From Planosporangium thailandense (GTDB lineage: Bacteria > Actinomycetota > Actinomycetes > Mycobacteriales > Micromonosporaceae): DNA of 64,000 bases. Both the position numbers and the translations under genes were made by a program. Below the pieces are notes generated by a model. That model saw nothing but the letters and a program-made list of their open reading frames with translations. It was not told the origin of the DNA and made no database searches. The DNA is taken from contig NZ_JAATVY010000005.1 in the NCBI RefSeq assembly GCF_011947195.1, forward strand, positions 62,001 through 126,000, given 5' to 3'. Below, one piece after another: positions 51,559 to 59,747 of the stretch. Position 1 is the stretch's first letter. Each line of letters starts with the position of its first letter.

Positions 51559-53043
51559 CTCGGACAGGCGGCGCTCGTCGCCACCCTCGCCCTCCCCGCC
51601 TTCGGCGTCGTGGCCGCGGTCGCCGCGCCGGCCCGGCTGGACCGGGCGGGCCGCCTCGCGGGCACCGTCGCCGCCGCGTTGACGTTCGTCGCGACCCTGG
51701 TACTGCTCGCCGGCCGGCAGCCGCACGGCCCGCGTACCGCTCCGATCCGGCCCTGGCACTCGGTCGACCTGCCCTGGGTGCCGGATCTCGACCTGCGCTT
51801 CCACCTGGGCGTCGACGGCGTGTCGTACCCGCTGGTGGTGCTCACCGCACTGCTGACGCTGCTGTGCTGCGGGTACACGCTCTGGCGGGTGCCGGAACCG
51901 GGCCGGGGCCGGCTGCTCGTCGCGCTGCTGCTCGCGATCGAAGTGGGCATCCTCGGCGTCTTCGAGTCGCTCGACCTCGTGCTCTTCTTCGTCTTCTTCG
52001 AGGTCGTGCTGCTGCCCATGTACGCGGTGATCGCGATCTGGGGCGGCGAACGCCGGCGACCCGCGGCGCGCAAGTTCGTGCTGTACACGCTGTTCGGCTC
52101 GGTCCTGCTGCTGGTCGGGGTCTTCGTGGTGGTGGCGAAGGCCGGCACCGCCGATCTGATCCACCTGACCGGTGGCGGCGGCCTCCCCCGGGGCACCCAG
52201 CTGGTCGCGTTCACCCTGCTCGCGCTCGCGTTCGCGGTGAAGAGCCCGCTGTGGCCGCTGCACACCTGGCTGCCCGACGCGCACACCGAGGCGCCGACCG
52301 TCGGGTCGGTGATCCTGGCCGGGGTGCTGCTGAAGATGGGCACGTACGGGCTGCTGCGCATCGGCGTGGGGGTCGCGCCGGCCGGCGCCCGCTGGGCCGC
52401 GCCGGTCCTCGGGGTGCTCGCCGTGGCGGCGATCGTCATCGGGTCGCTGGTCTGCCTGGCGCAGGCGGAGCTGAAGCGGCTCATCGCGTACTCATCGGTC
52501 GGGCACATGGGCTTCGTGCTGCTGGGCATCGCGACGCTGACGGCGACCGGCATCCAGGCCGCGCTCATCGGCAACGTCGCGCACGGCATCATCACCGGCC
52601 TGCTGTTCTTCCTCGCCGGTGCGATCAAGGACCGGGCGCACACCGGCCGGCTCGACGAGCTCGGCGGGCTGCGCGAGACCGCGCCGACGCTGGCCGGGCT
52701 GCTCGGGTACGCGTCGATCGCGTCGCTGGGACTGCCCGGGCTGGCCGGCTTCTGGGGCGAGGCGTTCGCCGTCGTCGCGACACTGCGCCGCGGCTGGCCG
52801 GTGCTCGCCGTGGTCGCGGCGCTCGGCGCGGCGCTCGCCGCGGCGTACTTCCTGCGGCTGCTGCGCCAGGTCACGCACGGCCCGGCCGTCGGCGAGGTGG
52901 CCCGGCCCCGCCTGGCCGGCGCCGAACTGCTGTCGTGGGGGCCGCTCGTCGTGCTCGCCCTCGCGCTCGGCCTGGTGCCGGCGGCCGTGTTGAGCCTGTC
53001 GGCCGACGCGGCGCGGGCGCTGGCGGAGGTGGTGACCCGGTGA
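51553..53043 (+). CDS. nuoM: NADH-quinone oxidoreductase subunit M (NuoM)
   Basis: 496 residues, about 14 helices. LRFHLGVDGVSYPLVVLTAL, FVFFEVVLLPMYAVIAIWGG, KSPLWPLHTWLPDAHTEAPT and LAQAELKRLIAYSSVGHMGF are typical, with the proton-path Glu and Lys residues. GTG 51553 follows GGAGG. Antiporter-like subunit of the membrane arm. Confidence 0.95.
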   Translation: MTLGQAALVATLALPAFGVVAAVAAPARLDRAGRLAGTVAAALTFVATLVLLAGRQPHGPRTAPIRPWHSVDLPWVPDLDLRFHLGVDGVSYPLVVLTALLTLLCCGYTLWRVPEPGRGRLLVALLLAIEVGILGVFESLDLVLFFVFFEVVLLPMYAVIAIWGGERRRPAARKFVLYTLFGSVLLLVGVFVVVAKAGTADLIHLTGGGGLPRGTQLVAFTLLALAFAVKSPLWPLHTWLPDAHTEAPTVGSVILAGVLLKMGTYGLLRIGVGVAPAGARWAAPVLGVLAVAAIVIGSLVCLAQAELKRLIAYSSVGHMGFVLLGIATLTATGIQAALIGNVAHGIITGLLFFLAGAIKDRAHTGRLDELGGLRETAPTLAGLLGYASIASLGLPGLAGFWGEAFAVVATLRRGWPVLAVVAALGAALAAAYFLRLLRQVTHGPAVGEVARPRLAGAELLSWGPLVVLALALGLVPAAVLSLSADAARALAEVVTR

Positions 53044-53110
53044 GCGAGCGAACGAGATGGCTCAGTGCGATTGAGGCTAGTGGCGTCGGCGAGCGGAGCG
53101 AGGCGGCGAC
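53044..53110. repeat. Possible dispersed GAGCGAAC/GAGCGGAGCGAG-type intergenic element
   Basis: Only 67 bases separate nuoM and nuoN. They contain GAGCGAGCGAACGAG near one end and GCGAGCGGAGCGAGG near the other, giving an imperfect repeated GAGCG motif. I recall similar motifs between genes in Micromonosporaceae, so it may be a dispersed repeat. A genome-wide count would decide. Confidence 0.35.
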
Positions 53111-54664
53111 ATGAGCATCGATCAGATTGCGTTGCTGCCCGTGTACGCGGTCGCGCTCACGGCGGTGGCGGCGCTGGTGACCGACCTGCTCGTACCGGGC
53201 CGGCGCGGCCCGGTGCTCGCCGTCACCGCGCTGGGCGCCGCCGCGACCGCGGCCGCCGCGTGGGTCGTCGGCGCGGCCGGGCCGGCGCGGCGGACCTTCT
53301 GCGCGCCGGCCGGCTGCTCGTACGTGTTCGACCACACGGCCGCCCTGGCCGCGGTCGTGTTCGCGCTCCTCACCCTCGGCGTGCTCGCGTTCTCGGTCCC
53401 GGCGCTGCGCGGCGACACCCCGCCGGGGGAGTACTGCTTCCTCCTCGCCTGTTCGCTGACCGGCGGTGTGGTGCTGGGCGCCGCCCGCGACCTGATCACG
53501 CTGATCATCGCGGTCGAGACGCTGACCCTGCCGCTGTTCGCGCTGGTCGGGCTGCGCCGGCGGGTCGTCGCATCGGCCGAGGCCGCGGTCACGTTCTTCG
53601 TCGTGAGCGTCGTGTCGACGGCGGTGACGCTGCTCGGTGCGGCCCTGTTGTACGCGTCGACCGGCGCGGTCCACTTCACGGCGCTGGCCGCCGCGCTCGC
53701 GCACCGGGACGCGCTGGTCTCGGTGCCGCTGGTGACCGTCGGGGTCGTCCTGGTGCTCGTCGGGCTCGGGTTCAAGGTCGCCGCCGTGCCGCTGCACGCG
53801 TGGGCGCCGGCCACGTATGACGGCGCGCCGCTGCCGGTGGCCGCCTACCTGTCGACGGTCTCCAAGCTCGGCGGCGTGGTGGCGATCCTGTTGGTCAGCG
53901 CCCAGGCGCTGCGTCCGTGGCTGGATGTCACCGGTCCGGCGCTCGCCGCCCTGGCGACCCTGACGATGACTGTGGGTAACCTTGTCGCCCTGCGGCAGCG
54001 CCGGATGGTCCGGCTGTTGGCGTGGTCCTCGGTGGCCCAGGCGGGCTACATCCTCGCGCCGCTGGGGGCGTTCGCGCTCGCGTCCGGGCGCTCCGACACC
54101 GCCCTCCGCGTCGTGGTCGCCGCGTCCATCGCGTACGCGATCTTCTTCGTCCTACTGGAGCTGGCGGCGTTCGGTGCGGTGATCGCGCTACGCGGTGACC
54201 GGGACGGCGGCGAGATCGCGGACTACCGTGGCGTCGGCCGGCGTACCCCCTGGGTGGCGGGTGCGTTGACGCTCGCGTTCGCCGGCCTCGCCGGCCTGCC
54301 GCCCGGCCTCGCGGGGCTGTTCGCGAAGGTCGCCGTCGTGCGCGCGCTGCTGGCCGGGGGCGCCGCCTGGCTCGCCGTGGTCGTCGCGCTCAACGCGGTG
54401 ATCGGCCTGGCGTACTACGTGCGGGTCGTGACGACCCTGTTCGTCATCGCCCCGCTGGACACCATCACGCCGTCGGACATCATCCGGCCGTCGTCGGACA
54501 TTTTCGCGCCAGGGTCGGACATCCGCGCGGTGCCGCGCGCCCCGCTGCCAGCGGTCCCGTGGCCGGTGGCGGTCGGACTCGTCGCGCTCACGGTGGCCGG
54601 TCTGGTGGCCGGGTTCGCGCCACAGCTCGTCCTGCACGCCGCCGGCCTCGCCGCCGGTCGCTGA
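53111..54664 (+). CDS. nuoN: NADH-quinone oxidoreductase subunit N (NuoN)
   Basis: 517 residues, about 14 helices. Segments: VLGAARDLITLIIAVETLTL, VGLGFKVAAVPLHAWAPATY, AWSSVAQAGYILAPLGAFAL, and a final helix pair. Between the last helices sits an unusual polar insertion with three SDI units (PSDIIRP, SSDIFAP, GSDIRA). Last gene of the nuoIJKLMN run. ATG 53111 lacks a strong ribosome-binding site. Confidence 0.93.
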   Translation: MSIDQIALLPVYAVALTAVAALVTDLLVPGRRGPVLAVTALGAAATAAAAWVVGAAGPARRTFCAPAGCSYVFDHTAALAAVVFALLTLGVLAFSVPALRGDTPPGEYCFLLACSLTGGVVLGAARDLITLIIAVETLTLPLFALVGLRRRVVASAEAAVTFFVVSVVSTAVTLLGAALLYASTGAVHFTALAAALAHRDALVSVPLVTVGVVLVLVGLGFKVAAVPLHAWAPATYDGAPLPVAAYLSTVSKLGGVVAILLVSAQALRPWLDVTGPALAALATLTMTVGNLVALRQRRMVRLLAWSSVAQAGYILAPLGAFALASGRSDTALRVVVAASIAYAIFFVLLELAAFGAVIALRGDRDGGEIADYRGVGRRTPWVAGALTLAFAGLAGLPPGLAGLFAKVAVVRALLAGGAAWLAVVVALNAVIGLAYYVRVVTTLFVIAPLDTITPSDIIRPSSDIFAPGSDIRAVPRAPLPAVPWPVAVGLVALTVAGLVAGFAPQLVLHAAGLAAGR

Positions 54665-54763
54665 CCCCGCCATCGTCGGACATCCTCGGACGGTTTCGGA
54701 CGGTTGCGGTTGTCGTCGGAGGCGGCTGCCAGCGGATTTGCAGGTGATTTGTAGCCGGCGCGG

Positions 54764-54790
54764 GGAATTGAACGATGTAATCCGGGCGTT
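54764..54790 (+). promoter_or_regulatory. SigR/SigH-type promoter candidate upstream of htpX
   Basis: GGAAT, 19 bases, GTT (54764-54768 and 54788-54790) matches the GGAAT-N18/19-GTT consensus of thiol-stress ECF factors of actinobacteria. It lies 33 bases before the htpX GTG. Pattern match only. Confidence 0.45.
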
Positions 54791-54823
54791 GAATCGGTTG
54801 CATTCCTTACCGAAGGAGTCACC

Positions 54824-55705
54824 GTGCACCGGCATTACAACGGCTTGAAGACGGCGGCCCTGCTCGGGTTGCTCACCGCGCTGATCCTGCTCATCGGGTC
54901 CTGGCTGGGCGGCCGGAGCGGGTTCGTGATCGCGCTCATCCTCTCGCTGGTCATGAACGCCGTGTCGTACTTCTACTCGGACAAGCTGGCGCTGCGGGCG
55001 ATGCGTGCCCGGCCGGTATCCGAGCGGGAGGCGCCCGAGCTGTACGCAATCGTCCGGGACCTGGCCGCGAGCGCCGGGCAGCCGATGCCCCGGCTGTACA
55101 TGAGCCCCACCGCCCAGCCCAACGCCTTCGCCACGGGCCGCAGCCCGGAGCACGCGGCCGTCGCCGTGACCGAGGGCATCCTCGGCATGCTTACTCCGCG
55201 TGAGCTTCGCGGCGTCATCGGGCACGAGTTGTCGCACGTGTACAACCGCGACATTCTGATCTCCAGCGTCGCCGGGGCGCTCGCCGGGATCATCACCATG
55301 CTCGCCAACCTGGCCTGGTTCATCCCGCTCGGCCGGTCCGACGACGACGAGGGGCCGGGCATCCTCGGGTACCTCGCCATGTTGATCCTCGGCCCGCTCG
55401 CGGCGTCGATCATCCAGCTCGCGATCAGCCGTAGCCGCGAGTACCAGGCCGACGAGTCGGGGGCCCGGCTCACCGGCGATCCGCTCGCCCTGGCCAGCGC
55501 CCTCCGCAAGATTCACCGCGGCACGCAGGCGCTGCCGCTGCCGCCCGAGGGTCAGCTGACCAGCACCGCCCACCTGATGATCGACAACCCGTTCCGGGCT
55601 CAGGGCATCGCGAACCTGTTCTCCACCCACCCGCCGATGGAGAAGCGGGTGGCGCGGCTGGAGGCGATGGCCGGCTCGACCGGGCCGATCCAGTACATGC
55701 GCTGA
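54824..55705 (+). CDS. htpX: M48 membrane metalloprotease HtpX
   Basis: 293 residues. Two N-terminal helices ([38 protein letters not shown]), the zinc motif HELSH (His134, Glu135, His138), the third ligand in [15 protein letters not shown], and two later helices. HtpX degrades damaged membrane proteins. GTG 54824 follows GAAGGAG. A thiol-stress-type promoter sequence precedes it, consistent with envelope stress control. Confidence 0.94.
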   Translation: MHRHYNGLKTAALLGLLTALILLIGSWLGGRSGFVIALILSLVMNAVSYFYSDKLALRAMRARPVSEREAPELYAIVRDLAASAGQPMPRLYMSPTAQPNAFATGRSPEHAAVAVTEGILGMLTPRELRGVIGHELSHVYNRDILISSVAGALAGIITMLANLAWFIPLGRSDDDEGPGILGYLAMLILGPLAASIIQLAISRSREYQADESGARLTGDPLALASALRKIHRGTQALPLPPEGQLTSTAHLMIDNPFRAQGIANLFSTHPPMEKRVARLEAMAGSTGPIQYMR

Positions 55706-55745
55706 CCCCTTGCGGGTATCAGCGATTTATATCTGCTGGTTCGGG

Positions 55746-55776
55746 CTCCACGGTGAGTGGCGTGAGCGCCGTGGAG
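55746..55776. terminator. Hairpin downstream of htpX
   Basis: CTCCACGG and CCGTGGAG form an 8-bp stem around a 15-base loop. It begins about 40 bases after the htpX stop. Confidence 0.55.
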
Positions 55777-55939
55777 TCCACCTGCTCGACCCGTGCCCGG
55801 CACCGCCGGTCCGTCGGGCTGCGCCAGGCGCCGACGTACGTGCGGCTCGGTACGCTCTACGCCGCCTTCTCGGTGGTCCTGATCGCCGGTTACCCGGCGC
55901 TGCCCACGCTCGGGCGGACACCGACGGCCGTCCGCCTTT

Positions 55940-55993
55940 CATGATCGTGGAGAGTTTTCCGTGTTCCAACACGGAAAACTCTCCACGATCATG
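55940..55993. terminator. 26-bp perfect palindrome, GATCGTGG ends, 2-base loop
   Basis: The left arm starts CATGATCGTGGAGAGTTTTC; the right arm ends CTCCACGATCATG. The loop is only CC. It lies before the convergent GGDEF gene. It shares GATCNTGG ends with the palindromes at 29836 and 41453 but a different inner sequence. Confidence 0.9.
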
Positions 55994-56035
55994 GTGGGTG
56001 GCGGTGAGGAATCGCAGTGCCGCCTTGCGCCGTGC

Positions 56036-57667
56036 TCACGCCTCGGGCCCGACCACCTGGTTGCGGCCGGAGCGCTTCGCCCGGTACATCAGCTCGTCGG
56101 CACGTCGGAGCAGGGTCGCCTGCGTGTCGCCGTGGACCAGCGAGGCGACGCCGATGCTGGCGGTCACCGCGAGGCCGTCGTTGATCGGGGACCACTGGTG
56201 GTTCTCGATAGCCAGGCGCGTGTGCTCGCTCAGTGCCACCGCGGCAGCGGCGGCCGTCCCGGGCAGCACGAGCAGGAACTCCTCCCCGCCGAGCCGGGCC
56301 GCGAAGCCGTCCCCGTCCATCGTCTGATCGAGCAGCCGGGCGATGGCGTGCAGGACGGCGTCGCCTACGTCGTGGGAGTACCGGTCGTTGATCCGCTTGA
56401 AGTGATCGACGTCGATGAGCGCAACGCTCAGCGCGGCGGGGGACCCGGCGGGCCCGGACGCGTGCGCCTCGTCGATGAGCTGGGGCAGGTGCTGGTCGAG
56501 GCGGCGGCGGTTCCACAGGCCGGTCAGGGAGTCACGTTCCGCCAGTTCCTGGTACTGGCGGCTCTGCTGCTGCGCCCGTTCGATGTCGAACAGCGTGTGC
56601 AGCGTCCAGGCGGCGACGTCGCTCTGCTCGGAGCGAAGCTGCTGCCAGGCCTCGTAGCATGCCGCCATGGCCTCGTAGGCCGCCCGGTACTCACCGCGCT
56701 CCGCGTGGATCTTGGCCGTCTCGTGCAGCGCCCTTGCCCGTGCGTCTGCCGGGCCCGCGGCCTCGGCGTGCTGGCGGCAGAGCGTGAGGATCCGCAGCGC
56801 CTCGGCGTCGTCTCCGGTGCGCCGCTTGATCTCGGCGAGGGTGAGCAGGCAGAACGCGAACCCATGCCCGTTCGTGTCCTGTACCCGGCCGGCGAAGACC
56901 GGCGCGAGCGCCGCCTCAGCCTCGGCCAGCTCACCACCCTCCATCAGCACCCGGCCGACCGTGTCGACCGCGGTGGCGCTCAGCTCGGCTCCGGACTCCT
57001 CGGCGAAGAGCCTGAGCCGGTCCACCGTGTGGCGGGCGCCGAACAGGTCGCCGGCCTCGTACTGGACCCAGGCCATATTGTTGAGGTTCACCAGGACCAG
57101 GCCCGGATCGCCGAGCTCCCGGGCGAGTTCGTCGGCCTGCCACAAGGCCGTCAGCGAACCTCCCGGGCGGAGGATGCTGGTTACCTCGGCGAAGACCACC
57201 GCGTGGTCGGCCCGCAGGTGCAGCGGTGCGGACCCGTCAAGCAGCTGCACCGCGCGGCCCGCGTGTGTCAGCGACTCCACCCGCTCGCCCATGCTGGCCA
57301 GGGCCCGCGCGAGGATCGCATGCGCCCGGGCCGCGACGATCCGATCGTCCGCCTCGGTCGCCCACTCGAGGACCTGTCGCGCGAGCCGAAGAGCCTGCGG
57401 AATCTTTCCGGTCCGTTTCAACACGTCGGCGCGCGCCAGCCGGCCGAGGGCAGCGATCCCTGCCAGGCCTTGCCCGGCGGCGGCCCTGACCAGGCGTTCC
57501 GAGCGGGCCATCAGTCCGTCGAGACCCGAGTACGGGGCCAGGACCAGGGCGAGGGCCTCCGCCTCGAGGTCCTCGGCGCCGCGCGCGCGGACGAGCAGTA
57601 CCGACTGGTCCGGCTCGCGCACCCGGTGCTGCCGTCCGCAAGACGCGATCTCCTGAAACTCGGTCAT
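56036..57667 (-). CDS. TPR-repeat diguanylate cyclase (GGDEF)
   Basis: 543 residues. The N-terminal two-thirds are helical tetratricopeptide-like repeats (for example LARALASMGERVESLTHAGR; LVNLNNMAWVQYEAGDLFGA). A C-terminal GGDEF domain (about 375-540) has RDSLTGLWNRR, DVDHFKRINDRY and the active-site RLGGEEFLLV. No membrane helix and no EAL domain. It should make cyclic di-GMP in response to a protein signal read by the repeats. ATG 57667 follows AGGAC. The protein at the right window edge is its paralogue. Confidence 0.92.
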   Translation of the reverse strand: MTEFQEIASCGRQHRVREPDQSVLLVRARGAEDLEAEALALVLAPYSGLDGLMARSERLVRAAAGQGLAGIAALGRLARADVLKRTGKIPQALRLARQVLEWATEADDRIVAARAHAILARALASMGERVESLTHAGRAVQLLDGSAPLHLRADHAVVFAEVTSILRPGGSLTALWQADELARELGDPGLVLVNLNNMAWVQYEAGDLFGARHTVDRLRLFAEESGAELSATAVDTVGRVLMEGGELAEAEAALAPVFAGRVQDTNGHGFAFCLLTLAEIKRRTGDDAEALRILTLCRQHAEAAGPADARARALHETAKIHAERGEYRAAYEAMAACYEAWQQLRSEQSDVAAWTLHTLFDIERAQQQSRQYQELAERDSLTGLWNRRRLDQHLPQLIDEAHASGPAGSPAALSVALIDVDHFKRINDRYSHDVGDAVLHAIARLLDQTMDGDGFAARLGGEEFLLVLPGTAAAAAVALSEHTRLAIENHQWSPINDGLAVTASIGVASLVHGDTQATLLRRADELMYRAKRSGRNQVVGPEA

Positions 57668-58328
57668 GGCGTGGGTCCTGTTCTTCGGCTCCGTTTCCCG
57701 CGTGGGTGCGCCGGTGGGCCGCGGCACAGCCTCGCGCCGGGACCATCGGAAGTCCACCCCCCATCGGCAGCCGGGGGACCGACCTGAGGCGTCCCGAACC
57801 CCCGCGTCCGGGCGGGTAGCGTCCCGTTGGTGTGTGGGGCCTTCTCCGGGTCCCGCCACGCCTCATTGAGGATGGCTAGGGCTTCCTCGGCGCTCGGCGC
57901 TCGGCGCTCGGCGCTCGGCGCTCGGCGCTCGGCGCTCGGTACTCGGCGGTCCGGTCCGGCCCGGTCGGGTTGGGCGACGGCGCACCCGCCAGCGCCGCCT
58001 TGTTGACGGCGCCAGCTCGCGTCGCCGCCCGCGCCGTCGGCGGAGGTGAACTGGGGTGTCGCACACCGTCGAGTTGCGGCTGCATCGCTGCTGGCGCCTC
58101 CTGGTGACCCGGCGTACCGGTCACCGCGGCGACTACCTCGCGTCAGCAGCGATCGCGAAATGTCGTCCCGCCTCGGCGCCTTCATGGGCGATCCAACCGT
58201 GGTCGACATCCGGTGCCGGCGTTTCTCCGGCGTTTCTATGGACACGACCCATCGACGACCAGAGTCCACGCCGTTTCCCCAGGTCAGAGGTAACGGCCGG
58301 CCCCAGGACCAGGGCCGGCCAGACCGCG
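57668..58328. other. Gene-free stretch with 7-bp microsatellite
   Basis: No convincing gene between the GGDEF gene and yajQ. A minus-strand frame is open over the repeat and ends overlapping the GGDEF start, but it lacks any domain and is Arg/Gly/Ala-rich. The microsatellite at 57887-57949 is the main feature. Bases 58320-58328 hold only the short yajQ tail spacing. Confidence 0.5.
57887..57949. repeat. 7-bp tandem repeat TCGGCGC, seven perfect copies plus two degenerate
   Basis: TCGGCGC is repeated exactly seven times from 57887 to 57935, then TCGGTAC and TCGGCGG. Read on the minus strand, three copies make a 7-residue APSAERR period. Copy number is likely to vary by slippage. Confidence 0.92.
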
Positions 58329-58823
58329 TTATCGGTAGTTGGTGAACTGCAGGGCGACCCCGAAGTCCGCCTGCTTGAGCATGGCGATGACGGCCTGCAG
58401 GTCGTCCTTCTTCTTGCCCGTCACCCGAAGCTGGTCGCCCTGGATCTGGGCCTGTACGCCCTTGGGTCCCTCCTCGCGGATCTTCTTGCTGATGGCCTTG
58501 GCCTTCTCCGAGTCGATACCTTGGATGATCTTGCACTCGATCCGGTAGGCCTTGCCGGACTGCTTCGGCTCGCCAGCGTCCAGCGACTTCAGCGAGATGT
58601 TGCGCTTGACCAGCTTCTCTTTGAAAACTTCCAGAGCCGCTCGGGCGCGCTCCTCGGTTTCGGCCTGCAACGTGACCGCGTTCTCGCCGGCCCATTTGAT
58701 CTCGGCGCCGGTGCCCCGGAAGTCGAACCGGGTGCCAAGCTCCTTCTCGGCCTGGTTGAGCGCATTGTCGACCTCCTGGTGGTCGACCTTGCTGACAATG
58801 TCGAACGAGGGTGCCGCAGCCAT
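58329..58823 (-). CDS. yajQ: YajQ-family protein
   Basis: 164 residues, the full family length. Opens with [20 protein letters not shown] and contains [30 protein letters not shown] and [20 protein letters not shown]. Relatives bind nucleotides, and in Xanthomonas a YajQ protein binds cyclic di-GMP and alters a transcription factor. The nearby GGDEF gene makes that link worth testing here; binding in actinobacteria is not established. Confidence 0.95.
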   Translation of the reverse strand: MAAAPSFDIVSKVDHQEVDNALNQAEKELGTRFDFRGTGAEIKWAGENAVTLQAETEERARAALEVFKEKLVKRNISLKSLDAGEPKQSGKAYRIECKIIQGIDSEKAKAISKKIREEGPKGVQAQIQGDQLRVTGKKKDDLQAVIAMLKQADFGVALQFTNYR

Positions 58824-59028
58824 TGGTGCTCCTGTTCGGGTGCCTTCGATGATGTTGCCGTACCCATTCTGGTCCTGCTCTCAGCCTGCCGGATCAGGCG
58901 GGCGGGCGGGGGGTCGGGGAGTCGTCGGGGACGACTTCCGCCCGCCGGGTGGTACCCGTTTGCAGAGACCCCGGGGGGTACCGCTATCCTTACCAGCGCT
59001 GCTCCGCACAGCGGACGTAGCACCCTGA

Positions 59029-59109
59029 GGCGGGTTGCCCGAGCGGCCAATGGGAGCGGACTGTAAATCCGTCGCGAAAGCTACCCAGGTTCGAATCCTG
59101 GACCCGCCA
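59029..59109 (+). tRNA. tRNA-Tyr (GTA)
   Basis: The acceptor stem GGCGGGT pairs with ACCCGCC, followed by discriminator A at 59109. The anticodon is GTA at 59063-59065 (in CTGTAAATC). The variable arm is long (class II), as for Tyr. T-arm AGGTTCGAATCCT. No CCA is encoded. A strong hairpin follows at 59121-59160. Confidence 0.97.
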
Positions 59110-59120
59110 CAGCAGGGAGC

Positions 59121-59160
59121 GAAGGTCCCCGACCAGCGGAAACATTGGTCGGGGGCCTTC
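59121..59160. terminator. 15-bp hairpin after tRNA-Tyr
   Basis: GAAGGTCCCCGACCA pairs with TGGTCGGGGGCCTTC around a 10-base loop, with one G.T pair. Confidence 0.85.
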
Positions 59161-59170
59161 GTCGTCGGTC

Positions 59171-59214
59171 CCGCTCGGTCTCACCGGCCCGCTCGGTCTC
59201 ACCGGCCCGCTCGG
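59171..59214. repeat. 18-bp tandem repeat, 2.4 copies
   Basis: CCGCTCGGTCTCACCGGC occurs at 59171-59188 and 59189-59206, then 8 bases more. It lies between the tRNA terminator and the arsenic genes and may mark the edge of an insertion. Confidence 0.85.
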
Positions 59215-59273
59215 GACAGCTCGTCACGGCAAATGGACGGCAACGTTTCCACCATGATTGCCTAGCTTGGTCG

Positions 59274-59747
59274 CTATCGCTTAGGCGAGCTGTTTAGCTC
59301 CTGCCCGGCTGTTTGGGTCCTGACCGGGTTCGTGGGGTTCCTTAGCCGAGGGCGCGCGAGGTCGTCGACCAGTCTTTCCACGCGGGCGCGGATCTCGTCG
59401 CGCACACTACGAACTACGTCAATGGGTTGGCCGGCGGGATCGGTTAGCCGCCAGTCTTCGTAGCGTTTTCCGGGAAAGACGGGGCAGGTGTCGCCGCAGC
59501 CCATCGTGATGATGACGTCGCTCGCCTGCGCGCTGGCGTAGTCAAGCTTCTTTGGCTGCTCGGCGGTGATGTCGATGCCGACCTCTCGCATCGCCTGGAC
59601 AGCGACGGGGTTGATCTGGTCGGCGGGTTCAGAGCCGGCGGATCGGACCTCGATCGTGTCCCCGGCGAGGTGGCGCAGCCAGCCGGCGGCCATCTGGGAC
59701 CGGCCGGCGTTGTGGACGCACACGAACAGGACACTGGGGCGGGTCAT
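59274..59747 (-). CDS. arsC: Arsenate reductase (low-molecular-weight phosphatase fold, ArsC)
   Basis: 157 residues. P-loop VCVHNAGRSQMAAGW with nucleophile Cys10 and Arg; the second Cys pair Cys84 and Cys88 in MGCGDTCPVFPGKRYEDW. This is the thioredoxin- or mycothiol-linked ArsC type. It reduces As(V) to As(III), which the co-transcribed channel can release. ATG 59747 overlaps the aquaporin stop (ATGA). The C-terminus has a short Arg/Pro-rich tail. Confidence 0.93.
   Translation of the reverse strand: MTRPSVLFVCVHNAGRSQMAAGWLRHLAGDTIEVRSAGSEPADQINPVAVQAMREVGIDITAEQPKKLDYASAQASDVIITMGCGDTCPVFPGKRYEDWRLTDPAGQPIDVVRSVRDEIRARVERLVDDLARPRLRNPTNPVRTQTAGQELNSSPKR

Larger units (their letters stand above)
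55706..56035. other. Intergenic region with two hairpins and a doubtful 63-codon frame
   Basis: The stretch holds a hairpin after htpX (55746-55776), a plus-strand frame at 55753-55944 with one hydrophobic segment (LYAAFSVVLIAGYPALP) but no ribosome-binding site, and the 26-bp palindrome at 55940-55993. I would not annotate the frame as a gene without a homologue. Confidence 0.5.

Noticed and set aside
50938-52284. Minus-strand open frame of 448 codons across nuoL and nuoM
   Set aside because: It lies opposite clear NuoL/NuoM proteins and is rich in Arg/Gln/His with no domain, a usual antisense artefact in high-GC DNA.
55753-55944. 63-codon plus-strand frame with a hydrophobic segment
   Set aside because: It begins inside a terminator hairpin, lacks a ribosome-binding site and ends in a palindrome; no family recognised.
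57664-58695. Minus-strand frame overlapping yajQ and ending at the GGDEF start (ATGA-like)
   Set aside because: Its N-terminal part is yajQ in another frame and the rest is low-complexity Arg/Gly sequence with a microsatellite, so the overlap looks accidental.
59029-59109. tRNA-Tyr as the attachment site of an integrated island
   Set aside because: No second copy of the tRNA 3' end and no integrase gene were found up to the right edge, so site-specific integration is not supported.
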